DNA from: Spartobacteria bacterium
GTDB taxonomy: Bacteria > Verrucomicrobiota > Verrucomicrobiae > Chthoniobacterales > UBA6821
DNA: 10,537 nt
Assembly: GCA_003136515.1 (NCBI GenBank)
Contig: PLEU01000159.1
Location: forward strand, 6,607-17,143
Direction of reading: 5' to 3'
The notes under the pieces are model-generated. The model searched no databases. It was not told the origin of the DNA and saw only the letters and a program-made list of their open reading frames with translations. Positions within the stretch are counted from its first letter, which is position 1; each line of letters begins with the position of its first letter. A program made the translations under genes and the position numbers. Of the stretch, positions 1-5,833 are shown piece by piece.

Positions 1-105
1 ATCGGCATCAGCACCGACAAGCTCCACGCCCGCGGCCCCATGGCTCTGGAAGAGTTGACCAGTTACAAATACCTGATCCGTGGCACGGGCCAGACCCGAG
101 GCTAA
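1..105 (+). CDS. proA: gamma-glutamyl phosphate reductase (glutamate-5-semialdehyde dehydrogenase), C-terminal end only
   Basis: Only the last 34 codons lie in the window, in frame from base 1 to the TAA at 103-105. The translation carries a segment [20 protein letters not shown] followed by a short basic tail. This is the conserved C-terminal signature of ProA; E. coli ProA has a closely similar [20 protein letters not shown] near its end. ProA is the cytosolic NADPH-dependent enzyme that reduces gamma-glutamyl phosphate to glutamate-5-semialdehyde, the second step of proline synthesis. The catalytic cysteine and cofactor domain lie upstream of the window and cannot be checked. The gene ends 15 bases before acyP on the same strand. 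The assignment rests on this short but distinctive tail. Confidence 0.9.
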   Translation: MGISTDKLHARGPMALEELTSYKYLIRGTGQTRG

Positions 106-120
106 TATTCGTTATTCTCC

Positions 121-393
121 ATGAAAGCGATCCAAGCCCAGTATGAGGGAAAAGTGCAGGGCGTCGGCTTCCGAGCCTCCATCCTCGCAATCGCCAAGGG
201 ATACGAAGTGACCGGTTGGGTCAGAAATCTTCCCGACGGCCGCGTCGAGCTTTTTGCATCCGGGGAAGCTGATGAGGTGGATGAATTCCTGAGGGGAATT
301 GGAGATAGTCACCTAGCGGGTCATATCGAGAGCGCGCTGAGCTGTCCGGCCAATCCGGAAGTGGGTCTTCGCGGATTTCGGATAATAGGATAA
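121..393 (+). CDS. acyP: acylphosphatase
   Basis: A 90-residue cytosolic protein, the normal size for acylphosphatases, which hydrolyse the carboxyl-phosphate bond of acyl phosphates. Both family signatures are visible: GKVQGVGFR at residues 10-18 and GWVRNLPDGRVELFASG at 32-48. The two catalytic residues are present: Arg18, which binds phosphate, and Asn36, which orients the attacking water. They match Arg23 and Asn41 of the muscle enzyme. The ATG at 121 gives the usual N-terminus and has no Shine-Dalgarno; the bases before it are pyrimidine-rich (TTATTCTCC). It follows proA by 15 bases and precedes the ABC ATPase by 11. ProA acts on an acyl phosphate, but a functional link between the two is only a guess. 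The family call is very secure; the physiological substrate is unknown, as for most bacterial members. Confidence 0.94.
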   Translation: MKAIQAQYEGKVQGVGFRASILAIAKGYEVTGWVRNLPDGRVELFASGEADEVDEFLRGIGDSHLAGHIESALSCPANPEVGLRGFRIIG

Positions 394-404
394 AATAGAG
401 TGTG

Positions 405-1277
405 ATGGAAAATATCCCTGCCGTTCGTATCCGAGATCTTGAGAAGGTTTTTCCGATTCCTCTCCGGCGACGGCAGGTCGTAGCCCTCCGAGGGCTATCA
501 CTCGATATTCCCGCAGGACATGTCTATGGACTGTTGGGACCTAATGGTTCTGGAAAAAGCACCACACTCAAGATTCTCCTCGGCCTTGTCACACCCACCT
601 CCGGAACCAGCGAAATTTTTGGAATCCCCAGTTATCAAGTTTCGAGTCGCCGCGAAGTCGGCTTTCTGCCGGAGAATCCCTATTTTTACAAATTCCTGAC
701 CGGTTCGGAAACCATCGCCTTCTACGGCAAGCTCTGTGGTCTTGCCGGTAATACCTTGAAGAAAAGGGTCGCAGAACTTTTGGGAATCGTAGGACTTACC
801 GAAGCTGGCGAACGTAGGATCGGTGGCTACTCCAAGGGAATGCTCCAACGCATTGGCTTGGCTCAGGCTCTTGTTCACGATCCACTCCTTTTGATTCTCG
901 ATGAGCCGACGGCCGGAGTTGATCCAGCGGGATCACGTCAAATACGCGATCTGATCCTTCAACTCAAGGCGCGGGGCAAGACGATTCTCCTCACCTCACA
1001 CCTTCTGGAACAGGTGCAGGAGGTCTGCGACAGAGTCGGCATCCTCGCCCGTGGTCGTCTGGTCCGTGAAGGCTCGCTTGACATTCTGACAGGAATCACC
1101 GGACAGACGGAATATCTGATCGAGAATGCGGACCCGGATCTGAAAGATGAGATAGCCCGACTGGCCGCCTCACGCGGGGCAAAACTTCTCTCCACCCGGC
1201 AACCACAACTCGACCTAGAGGCTCTTTTTCTCAAGGCGACTGAGGAGGCGGAGGAAGGCGCAAACAAGGCAGATTAG
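405..1277 (+). CDS. ABC transporter ATP-binding protein (GldA/CcmA-like, ABC-2 exporter type)
   Basis: A 290-residue single-domain ABC ATPase. Numbered from the ATG at 405, the Walker A motif GPNGSGKST is at 45-53, the signature loop YSKGMLQR at 142-149, Walker B LLLILDEP at 161-168 and the H-loop His at 199. The Q-loop reads FLPENP (87-92), with Glu in place of the usual Gln, and the signature is SKGM rather than SGGQ; both variants are common in ATPases that drive ABC-2 exporters. Residues from about 220 to the end form the short accessory domain typical of the GldA/CcmA group, finishing in a charged tail. Such proteins sit on the cytoplasmic face and need a membrane partner, yet no permease lies in this window: bioD follows after 50 bases. 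The substrate cannot be told. GTG at 402 directly precedes the ATG and is an alternative start adding one residue. Confidence 0.92.
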   Translation: MENIPAVRIRDLEKVFPIPLRRRQVVALRGLSLDIPAGHVYGLLGPNGSGKSTTLKILLGLVTPTSGTSEIFGIPSYQVSSRREVGFLPENPYFYKFLTGSETIAFYGKLCGLAGNTLKKRVAELLGIVGLTEAGERRIGGYSKGMLQRIGLAQALVHDPLLLILDEPTAGVDPAGSRQIRDLILQLKARGKTILLTSHLLEQVQEVCDRVGILARGRLVREGSLDILTGITGQTEYLIENADPDLKDEIARLAASRGAKLLSTRQPQLDLEALFLKATEEAEEGANKAD

Positions 1278-1327
1278 ACCCAGCGTGTACTCAGCCCTTC
1301 TTTCTTAATACCTAATCCTTCTTCTCC

Positions 1328-1954
1328 ATGAATTTCTTCGTGACCGGGACGGATACCGATGCCGGCAAGACCTTCATCACAAGCTTACTGACCCGGAGCC
1401 TGCGAAAGGCGGGATTTGACACCGTCGCCATGAAGCCGATTTCCTGCGGTGAACCGGGGGACACCATCGCTTTGCAAGAGGCCGCCAACTCCGAGCTGAC
1501 CCTTCAGGAAGTCACCCCGGTTTCCTACTCGGCTCCGCTCGCCCCGATCGAGGCTGCACGGATGGAGGGTCGTTTCTTTGATCCCTCCGGGGTTCTACGG
1601 GTCTTTGAGCAGCTCCGTAAAACACATCGTTCCCTTCTAGTCGAGGGGGTCGGCGGTTGGCTCGTCCCTCTTGCGGAAAATTACTCCGGAGCCGATCTGG
1701 CCAAGGCGATGGGACTGCCCGTGCTCTTGGTGGTTAGGAATCGCCTCGGGGCACTCAACCACACTCTCCTGACTCTCGAATCGATCCAATCTCACGGTCT
1801 CACCTGTGGCGGCATCGTGATCAATAACCATCCTGAAGATGCGGAAGATAAGGCAGGCAAAGGAAATAGCCGATTACTCCCGTCCCTCACCAAAGTCCCC
1901 ATACTTTTAGAGATCGAACCGGGACAGTCGGAATTGAAACTCGCGGTTGTTTGA
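1328..1954 (+). CDS. bioD: ATP-dependent dethiobiotin synthetase
   Basis: A 208-residue cytosolic enzyme of usual BioD length. It closes the ureido ring of dethiobiotin from 7,8-diaminopelargonate, CO2 and ATP, the penultimate step of biotin synthesis. The P-loop is FVTGTDTDAGKT, with GTDTDAGKT at residues 7-15 including Lys14 and Thr15. It is followed by MKPISCG with the conserved Lys36, then the EGVGG loop at 106-110 and a RLGALNHTLLT segment at 139-149, all BioD landmarks. The start is preceded by a pyrimidine-rich stretch (CCTTCTTCTCC) and no Shine-Dalgarno. None of bioA, bioB, bioC or bioF is visible nearby, so biotin synthesis must be completed from other loci, or this organism makes biotin from imported intermediates (inference). 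The PLP enzyme further downstream is class V and is not BioA or BioF. Spacing is 50 bases from the ATPase and 53 to the next gene. Confidence 0.94.
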   Translation: MNFFVTGTDTDAGKTFITSLLTRSLRKAGFDTVAMKPISCGEPGDTIALQEAANSELTLQEVTPVSYSAPLAPIEAARMEGRFFDPSGVLRVFEQLRKTHRSLLVEGVGGWLVPLAENYSGADLAKAMGLPVLLVVRNRLGALNHTLLTLESIQSHGLTCGGIVINNHPEDAEDKAGKGNSRLLPSLTKVPILLEIEPGQSELKLAVV

Positions 1955-2007
1955 TTTGATCTATCTGGAATCTCGACAGAGGAAGATCTCTCTGGCATCG
2001 ATGCGCG

Positions 2008-2607
2008 ATGCGTTCCTCAGGCCCCCAGATTGTTATCGTCCGCCACGGTGAAACCGAATGGAGTAAAAATGGCAGGCACACCTCCTTCAGCGAGATTCCG
2101 CTCACGCTAGAAGGTGAGCGACAGGCAGTAGCTTTGAAATCGGAACTGAGCAACTGGGATTTCAAGCTCGTCCTCTCCAGCCCGCGCAAGCGAGCTCAGC
2201 GAACCTGTGAACTTGCCGGGTTTAAGGATCTTGCGGAAACCACAGAGGACCTCACGGAATGGAACTACGGGGAGTATGAGGGGATTACGACCTCGGAAAT
2301 CCGTACCCGGGACCCTCATTGGACAGTCTTCACGAGCGTTACTCCCGGCGGGGAAACGCCTGATCAGGTGGCCAAGCGATGCGACCGGGTGATTTCACGT
2401 CTGAAGTCGTTTCAGGATGATGTCCTAGTCTTTGCCCACAGCCATGTCCTGCGCGTACTCATCGCCCGTTGGTTGGAGCTTTCCCCGGTCGAAGGTCGCC
2501 ACTTTGTCATCCAGACAGGAACACTCAATATTCTGAGTTACGAGCATCAATCTACCGTTCTGATTTCGTTGAATGCCACCAGCTTCCGCAACGATCCACG
2601 CAGGTAA
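2008..2607 (+). CDS. histidine phosphatase family protein, SHB17-like (candidate sedoheptulose-1,7-bisphosphatase)
   Basis: A 199-residue member of the histidine phosphatase (phosphoglycerate mutase-like) superfamily. The phosphohistidine motif VRHGETEW is at residues 11-18 with nucleophile His13. Other active-site elements are the SSPRKRAQRT segment with Arg60 at 58-66, the acid in EWNYGEYEG at 84-92, and the second His in VFAHSH at 141-146. Several features match yeast Shb17 as I recall it: WSKNGRHT right after the RHG motif, PLT..GE.QA, EW.YG.YEG and a late GTLNILSYEH. These are less like GpmA or SixA. Shb17 dephosphorylates sedoheptulose-1,7-bisphosphate in ribose synthesis, so sugar bisphosphatase activity is a reasonable but untested guess; a broad acid phosphatase is the main alternative. 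There is no signal peptide, so it is likely cytosolic. The ATG at 2008 lacks a Shine-Dalgarno. The next gene begins 37 bases after its stop. Confidence 0.88.
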   Translation: MRSSGPQIVIVRHGETEWSKNGRHTSFSEIPLTLEGERQAVALKSELSNWDFKLVLSSPRKRAQRTCELAGFKDLAETTEDLTEWNYGEYEGITTSEIRTRDPHWTVFTSVTPGGETPDQVAKRCDRVISRLKSFQDDVLVFAHSHVLRVLIARWLELSPVEGRHFVIQTGTLNILSYEHQSTVLISLNATSFRNDPRR

Positions 2608-2644
2608 AAAAGGGCTTCATTGCACAGGAGATGCTTTTCCCTCT

Positions 2645-3040
2645 ATGGTTGTGGACGTGTTTCAAGTTATCTTCAATCCCACGAGCGCCGCGGAAATGAG
2701 CGCCCTTCCCAAGGATCTCCAACTCGACCTGCTCTCTGAATTCCAGATTCTGCCTGATGATCTTGCATCACTGAGCGGTGAAGAGTTCAAGCAGATCAAG
2801 CGAGACGGGCGCACCCTTCATCGCTACCGGTGCCGTGATCATCGCATCTACTTTGAGCGCCACCCGGAGGGCATCCTAATCCACCGCGTCCTTCATAAGA
2901 ATACGATTCGTGATTTTCTCTTCCGCTCGAAGCTTCCTATGACCGACGACGATCAGGCGGAGGGAACTGACCAGTTCTGGAGTATGATCCATACACCGCA
3001 AACGACGTCATCGCAGGTTGGACCTGCCAGCGGACAGTGA
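2645..3040 (+). CDS. RelE/ParE-fold toxin-like protein without a visible antitoxin
   Basis: A small basic protein of 131 residues from the ATG at 2645. Residues 4-96 have the pattern of the RelE/ParE fold: a first strand (VFQVIFNP), a helical part with charged residues, then LKRDG-like IKRDGRTLHRYRCRDHRIYF at about 51-70 and a final strand ILIHRVLHKN at 77-86. Arg60, Arg62, Arg67, Tyr69 and Arg81 sit where such proteins carry RNA-contacting residues, though I cannot align them precisely. Residues 97-131 are a hydrophilic tail that the core fold does not need. No small antitoxin-like frame precedes or follows it, and it is set tightly between metabolic genes, so it may be a domesticated RelE-fold protein rather than a true toxin. 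The frame is open back to 2573, but that extension overlaps the previous gene and lacks family resemblance. CAGGAG at 2625-2630 is a possible distant ribosome site. Confidence 0.68.
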   Translation: MVVDVFQVIFNPTSAAEMSALPKDLQLDLLSEFQILPDDLASLSGEEFKQIKRDGRTLHRYRCRDHRIYFERHPEGILIHRVLHKNTIRDFLFRSKLPMTDDDQAEGTDQFWSMIHTPQTTSSQVGPASGQ

Positions 3041-3047
3041 GAGAGAG
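3041..3047 (+). promoter_or_regulatory. purine-rich ribosome-binding candidate supporting the start at 3052
   Basis: GAGAGAG ends four bases before the ATG at 3052, just after the TGA of the RelE-like gene. It is one of the few purine-rich pre-start tracts in the window and favours 3052 over the in-frame GTG at 3037. That GTG overlaps the preceding stop as GTGA, an arrangement often seen in translational coupling, so the earlier start cannot be excluded. Confidence 0.4.
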
Positions 3048-3051
3048 CCCC

Positions 3052-4200
3052 ATGGGCTTCACCGAAGAGGAGAGGCTCCGTGCCTTTCCCGTGGCCAGAA
3101 AGACGGTGTTTCTGGCCCACGCGGGAGTGACTGCCCTCCCTGAGTGTGCCGCCACGGCAATGAAGTCCTACATCACTGCGAGCTGCGAAGAACAACAAGA
3201 ATTCTCCGGTGTCCTGCGGGAGTTGGCATCCACGCGTCGCGAAGTGGCGGAATTAATCGGTGCGGAGAGCGAGGAGATCGCCCTGCTAGGACCCACCGCG
3301 CTAGGCCTGAGTTTGTTTTCAAACGGCCTAACGTGGAAAACCGGTGATGAAGTCGTGATCTACGGCGACGACTATCCCGCCAATGTCTATCCGTGGCTTA
3401 ATCTTCAGAACCGGGGAGTCGTCCTGAAATGGCTCCAACCTGAAATTTTGGGCAATATCACCCCTCAACACGTCGAAGCCGCGCTCACTCCAAAGACACG
3501 ACTTGTCGCCCTAGCCTCTTGCCACTTCCAGACGGGATGGCGCATCGATATTCCGGCCATCGGTTCCCTGTTGCGCTCACGAGACGTTCTCTTCTCTCTC
3601 GATGCCATCCAGACCCTCGGAGCCTTCCCTACGCCAGCCTGTGAAGTGGATTTTCTCTCGGCCGATGCTCATAAATGGCTTCTAGGGCCCCTTGCCGCAG
3701 GAATTGTTTATGTTGCAAAGGAGCGGTTTGCAGATTGCCAGCCGACCCTTCTCGGTTCCTGGAATGTGAAATCACCCGACTTCCTAGCGCAGCGCGCCAT
3801 CATCTTCGAGGAAGGGGGACGCCGTTATGAACCCGGTTCACTCAATGTCACCGGAATCTACGGAATGCGGGCGTCCATCAGCCTTCTCAAGAGACAGGGA
3901 TTTGATGCTGTCTCTTCGCTGATCCTGGCACGACGCGACCAGCTCGAGACAGGACTGGAACTGATGGGATTTGAATTTCTCTCCCCACAAAAAAACGAAC
4001 CTCTACGTTCGGGTATCGTGACCACACGCCACCCCGGCAGCGATCCCGCGACACTCTTCGCCGCGCTGGAGAAGGCCGGTATTGCCGCCTCTCTCCGCAA
4101 GACACGCGATCATAGCTTCTGGCTTCGTTTCAGCCCTCATTTCTACAACACTCCGGAGGAAATCAACCGCACCCTTGATGTCTTATCCTCTGCCATCTGA
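3052..4200 (+). CDS. class V aminotransferase-fold PLP-dependent enzyme
   Basis: A 382-residue fold-type I PLP enzyme. Numbered from 3052, FLAHAG is at about 20-25, the PLP-contacting acid and Gln lie in SLDAIQTLG (Asp184, Gln187), and the cofactor lysine is Lys208 in SADAHKWLLGP. YEPGSLNV at about 259-266 and WLRFSPHFYNTPEE near the C-terminus complete the class V pattern. The C-terminal region where SufS/CsdA cysteine desulfurases carry their catalytic Cys reads GIAASLRKTRDHS, with no cysteine. A cysteine desulfurase role is therefore unlikely; the shape resembles the isopenicillin-N-epimerase or EgtE-like branch, whose substrates vary widely. The substrate cannot be named from sequence. 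It is cytosolic, with no signal peptide. It starts 11 bases after the RelE-like gene and ends 9 bases before the AhbAB-like gene, so co-expression with the latter is likely. GTG at 3037 is an alternative start adding five residues. Confidence 0.9.
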   Translation: MGFTEEERLRAFPVARKTVFLAHAGVTALPECAATAMKSYITASCEEQQEFSGVLRELASTRREVAELIGAESEEIALLGPTALGLSLFSNGLTWKTGDEVVIYGDDYPANVYPWLNLQNRGVVLKWLQPEILGNITPQHVEAALTPKTRLVALASCHFQTGWRIDIPAIGSLLRSRDVLFSLDAIQTLGAFPTPACEVDFLSADAHKWLLGPLAAGIVYVAKERFADCQPTLLGSWNVKSPDFLAQRAIIFEEGGRRYEPGSLNVTGIYGMRASISLLKRQGFDAVSSLILARRDQLETGLELMGFEFLSPQKNEPLRSGIVTTRHPGSDPATLFAALEKAGIAASLRKTRDHSFWLRFSPHFYNTPEEINRTLDVLSSAI

Positions 4201-4209
4201 GACCATTTC

Positions 4210-5346
4210 ATGCCTTCGCATACATCTATTCCCGACGAATCCATCACGCAGCAGCCAATTCCCGTGGAGCATAATGATCCGGTTAATGCCGCGATCCTAG
4301 CCGTCTCGGAGGATAAAATTGCCGGTTTTCACGAAGATCCCTTCTCCCTCATTGCGGGAAAGTCGGGAGTGCCCTTGGAAACTGTTCTCATGCGCATCCG
4401 GGCAATGCTGGAGGCTGGTACTATCCGCCGCATCCGCCAGACTCTAATTGCTAACAATCTCGCCGAGGGAGCTCTAGTCGCATGGCGCGTCCCGGAGGAT
4501 AATCTTGACTCCGCCTTCGACTTTCTTTTCAGGGAAGATCCGTTCTCAGGCCATGTTGTCATTCGTTCCACTGATGCGAATATTCCGGGTGGAGCATTTC
4601 GCCTCTGGACAACCCTCAAGGTGCCCGCCGGATTTTCTCTTACGAAGCATTGTGATCTTCTAACCCGTAAAATAGGAGCGGATTCCTTCCGCCTCATGCA
4701 GGCGAAAGGAATCTTTGCCCTCGGCGTCGGTCATGTCCGACGCAAAAGCATTGCCCCGGGAGACCGCGCAGAGCTGCCTGCAACCATGATGCGTCCCGCC
4801 GTGGTGCATCTCAGTGATCTCGAGTGGCGAGTCCTTCTGGAACTCAAACGGGAGTTCACTCCGGGGGAAATCACCTCCTATCCTTGGATTGCTCGAGCCG
4901 AGAACGCCGGGGTCTCACCCGGTGAATTTTATGCCGTGGCCCATTCCTTTCTCGAAAGGAAACTTCTCGGACGTTTCTCCACATTTTTGGAGCATGTGAA
5001 GCCATCCGCCACCGGGGTCCGGGTGACCCGTTTCAATGGACTTTTTCATTGGGCCGTCCCTCCGGGACGCGAAGCGGAAGCGGGTTCTGAGATCGGGCGT
5101 CACGACATCATGACCCACTGCTACTGGCGTGAGGGCGGCCCCGAGTTTAATAATGTCAATATCATGGGGGTCGCTCACGGAACGGAAAAGAGCCTCTTGC
5201 TGGAGCACAAGGCCGCCATGGACAGGCATCTGGAAGAGGCGGGCATTCCGCTTCTCTACACCAATGTCTTCTGGGGTGGCAGGAGCGAGATCAAGCCTTC
5301 CGAAATTTCGCCTGTGGTCTATCGCGAATGGCTTAGTAATCTCTAA
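4210..5346 (+). CDS. fused AhbA-AhbB / NirDL-like protein (siroheme decarboxylase family, Lrp/AsnC-like double domain)
   Basis: A 378-residue protein built of two similar halves, each an Lrp/AsnC-like winged helix followed by a ferredoxin-like domain. The N half (about 25-180) reads VLMRIRAMLEAGTIRRIRQTL at 59-79, then VAWRVPED, and GHVVIRS leading to FRLWTTLKVPAG. The C half (about 195-375) reads LEWRVLLELKREFTP, then GLFHWAVPPGREAEAG, and THCYWREGGPEFNNVNIMGVAHG. These resemble AhbA (HNYxR, NLWFTL) and AhbB (HCYxR, YNLFTMIHG) respectively. Both halves keep an H-x3-R pair (His115/Arg119 and His303/Arg307). AhbAB and NirDL decarboxylate siroheme to 12,18-didecarboxysiroheme, for the alternative haem or haem d1 routes. 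No other ahb or nir gene is in view, so it could act on another tetrapyrrole or be an Lrp-type regulator. Automatic annotation would often call it an AsnC regulator. The fold call is firm; the activity is inferred. Confidence 0.78.
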   Translation: MPSHTSIPDESITQQPIPVEHNDPVNAAILAVSEDKIAGFHEDPFSLIAGKSGVPLETVLMRIRAMLEAGTIRRIRQTLIANNLAEGALVAWRVPEDNLDSAFDFLFREDPFSGHVVIRSTDANIPGGAFRLWTTLKVPAGFSLTKHCDLLTRKIGADSFRLMQAKGIFALGVGHVRRKSIAPGDRAELPATMMRPAVVHLSDLEWRVLLELKREFTPGEITSYPWIARAENAGVSPGEFYAVAHSFLERKLLGRFSTFLEHVKPSATGVRVTRFNGLFHWAVPPGREAEAGSEIGRHDIMTHCYWREGGPEFNNVNIMGVAHGTEKSLLLEHKAAMDRHLEEAGIPLLYTNVFWGGRSEIKPSEISPVVYREWLSNL

Positions 5347-5375
5347 ATCTCACACTAAGGATCCAAAGAGATTTA
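5344..5375 (+). other. AT-rich inverted repeat beginning in the stop codon
   Basis: TAAATCTC at 5344-5351 pairs perfectly with GAGATTTA at 5368-5375, an 8-bp stem with a 16-base loop. The left arm starts with the TAA stop of the AhbAB-like gene. No T-run follows, so it is not a classic terminator; it may protect the 3' end of the transcript or be chance. Confidence 0.3.
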
Positions 5376-5557
5376 AGGACGGAAGAATCAATTTCCGAAT
5401 TCGCTCTTCGGGGTTTTATCAACAAACCAGATGTCCGGCCCTCTTTCCTGAAGCGCTTCGTTGCATTTCGGCCTTTGCATGAGGTCGTATCTTCTCTGCT
5501 TTTCTGAGTGATTTTTTATTGCGTTAGACTCTTCACTACGACATGTTAATTGGCTCT
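5347..5557 (+). other. non-coding stretch between the AhbAB-like gene and rpmE
   Basis: The longest stretch without a gene in the window, 211 bases. Its first part holds two weak hairpins listed separately. The rest is T- and C-rich (for example CTTCTCTGCTTTTCTGAG and ATTTTTTATTG around 5491-5521) and very likely carries the rpmE promoter. I found no hexamer pair with good spacing, and no Shine-Dalgarno precedes rpmE. No small gene or RNA gene is apparent. Confidence 0.6.
5395..5417 (+). terminator. weak candidate rho-independent terminator
   Basis: CCGAA at 5395-5399 pairs with TTCGG at 5407-5411 around a 7-base loop, extendable by two T-G wobble pairs and followed by TTTT at 5414-5417. The stem is short and the T-run only four bases. 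It is the only stem plus T-run combination noticed between the first gene run and rpmE, which is where a terminator would be expected. Confidence 0.3.
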
Positions 5558-5800
5558 ATGAAAGCCGGTCTTCATCCCGAATACAACGAAACCACCATCA
5601 TCTGCGCCTGCGGTGCTGCCTACAAGACACGTTCGACCCGGGATAATATAAAGATCGGTATCTGTTCCTCCTGCCATCCTTTCTTCACCGGTGAACAGAA
5701 GTTCATCGACACGGCGGGACGTATTGAGAAGTTCACCCGTCGCTATGGCAATGTTCGCGCCACACGCTCGACCAAGCCAACGCTGACCAAGAAAGCCTAG
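5558..5800 (+). CDS. rpmE: 50S ribosomal protein L31, zinc-binding (C+) type
   Basis: An 80-residue protein of the large ribosomal subunit, located at the central protuberance where it helps bridge the two subunits. The N-terminus MKAGLHPEYNE matches the family start MKxGIHPxY, which is why the ATG at 5558 is chosen over the in-frame ATG at 5543. Four cysteines in a CxC...CxxC pattern (Cys16, Cys18, Cys36, Cys39) mark the zinc-binding form, and CHPFFTG at 39-45 and a basic C-terminus are typical. Zinc-replete forms are often exchanged for a cysteine-free paralogue under zinc starvation; no such paralogue is in this window. No Shine-Dalgarno precedes the start. It leads the rpmE-prfA-prmC-murA group, but a hairpin after it may partly uncouple its expression from the rest. 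Confidence 0.95.
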   Translation: MKAGLHPEYNETTIICACGAAYKTRSTRDNIKIGICSSCHPFFTGEQKFIDTAGRIEKFTRRYGNVRATRSTKPTLTKKA

Positions 5801-5807
5801 CTGAACA

Positions 5808-5827
5808 CTCCCGACCTCTGTCGGGAG
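5808..5827 (+). terminator. strong hairpin after rpmE, terminator or attenuator without T-run
   Basis: CTCCCGAC at 5808-5815 and GTCGGGAG at 5820-5827 form a perfect 8-bp GC-rich stem with a CTCT loop, starting 7 bases after the rpmE stop. ATTGC follows, with no T-run. It may be a partial terminator, a processing site or a 3' stabiliser that lets rpmE be expressed above prfA. Confidence 0.42.
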
Positions 5828-5833
5828 ATTGCA

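Noticed and set aside
498..878. 126-codon open frame on the - strand inside the ABC ATPase gene
   Set aside because: Complete overlap with a gene showing all ABC motifs; the translation has no recognisable domain.
2573..2644. N-terminal extension of the RelE-like gene
   Set aside because: It overlaps the end of the histidine phosphatase gene and its translation does not look like part of the fold; ATG at 2645 begins just before the first predicted strand.
3052..4200. Cysteine desulfurase (SufS/CsdA) or a biotin-pathway aminotransferase (BioA/BioF)
   Set aside because: No catalytic cysteine in the C-terminal loop for SufS, and the motifs are class V, unlike the class III BioA and class II BioF, despite nearby bioD.
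4210..5346. Plain Lrp/AsnC amino-acid-responsive regulator
   Set aside because: Two winged-helix/beta-domain units in one chain and the THCYxR plus VNIMGVAHG pattern fit AhbB/NirL better; a regulatory role is kept as an alternative, not the main call.
5475..5530. Sigma-70 promoter for rpmE using TTGCAT at 5475-5480, or TTGCGT at 5519-5524
   Set aside because: No acceptable -10 hexamer at 16-18 bases from either; any call would be arbitrary.
5543..5557. Earlier in-frame ATG for rpmE
   Set aside because: The family N-terminus MKxGxHPxY begins at 5558; the extra five residues are not seen in L31 proteins as I recall them.
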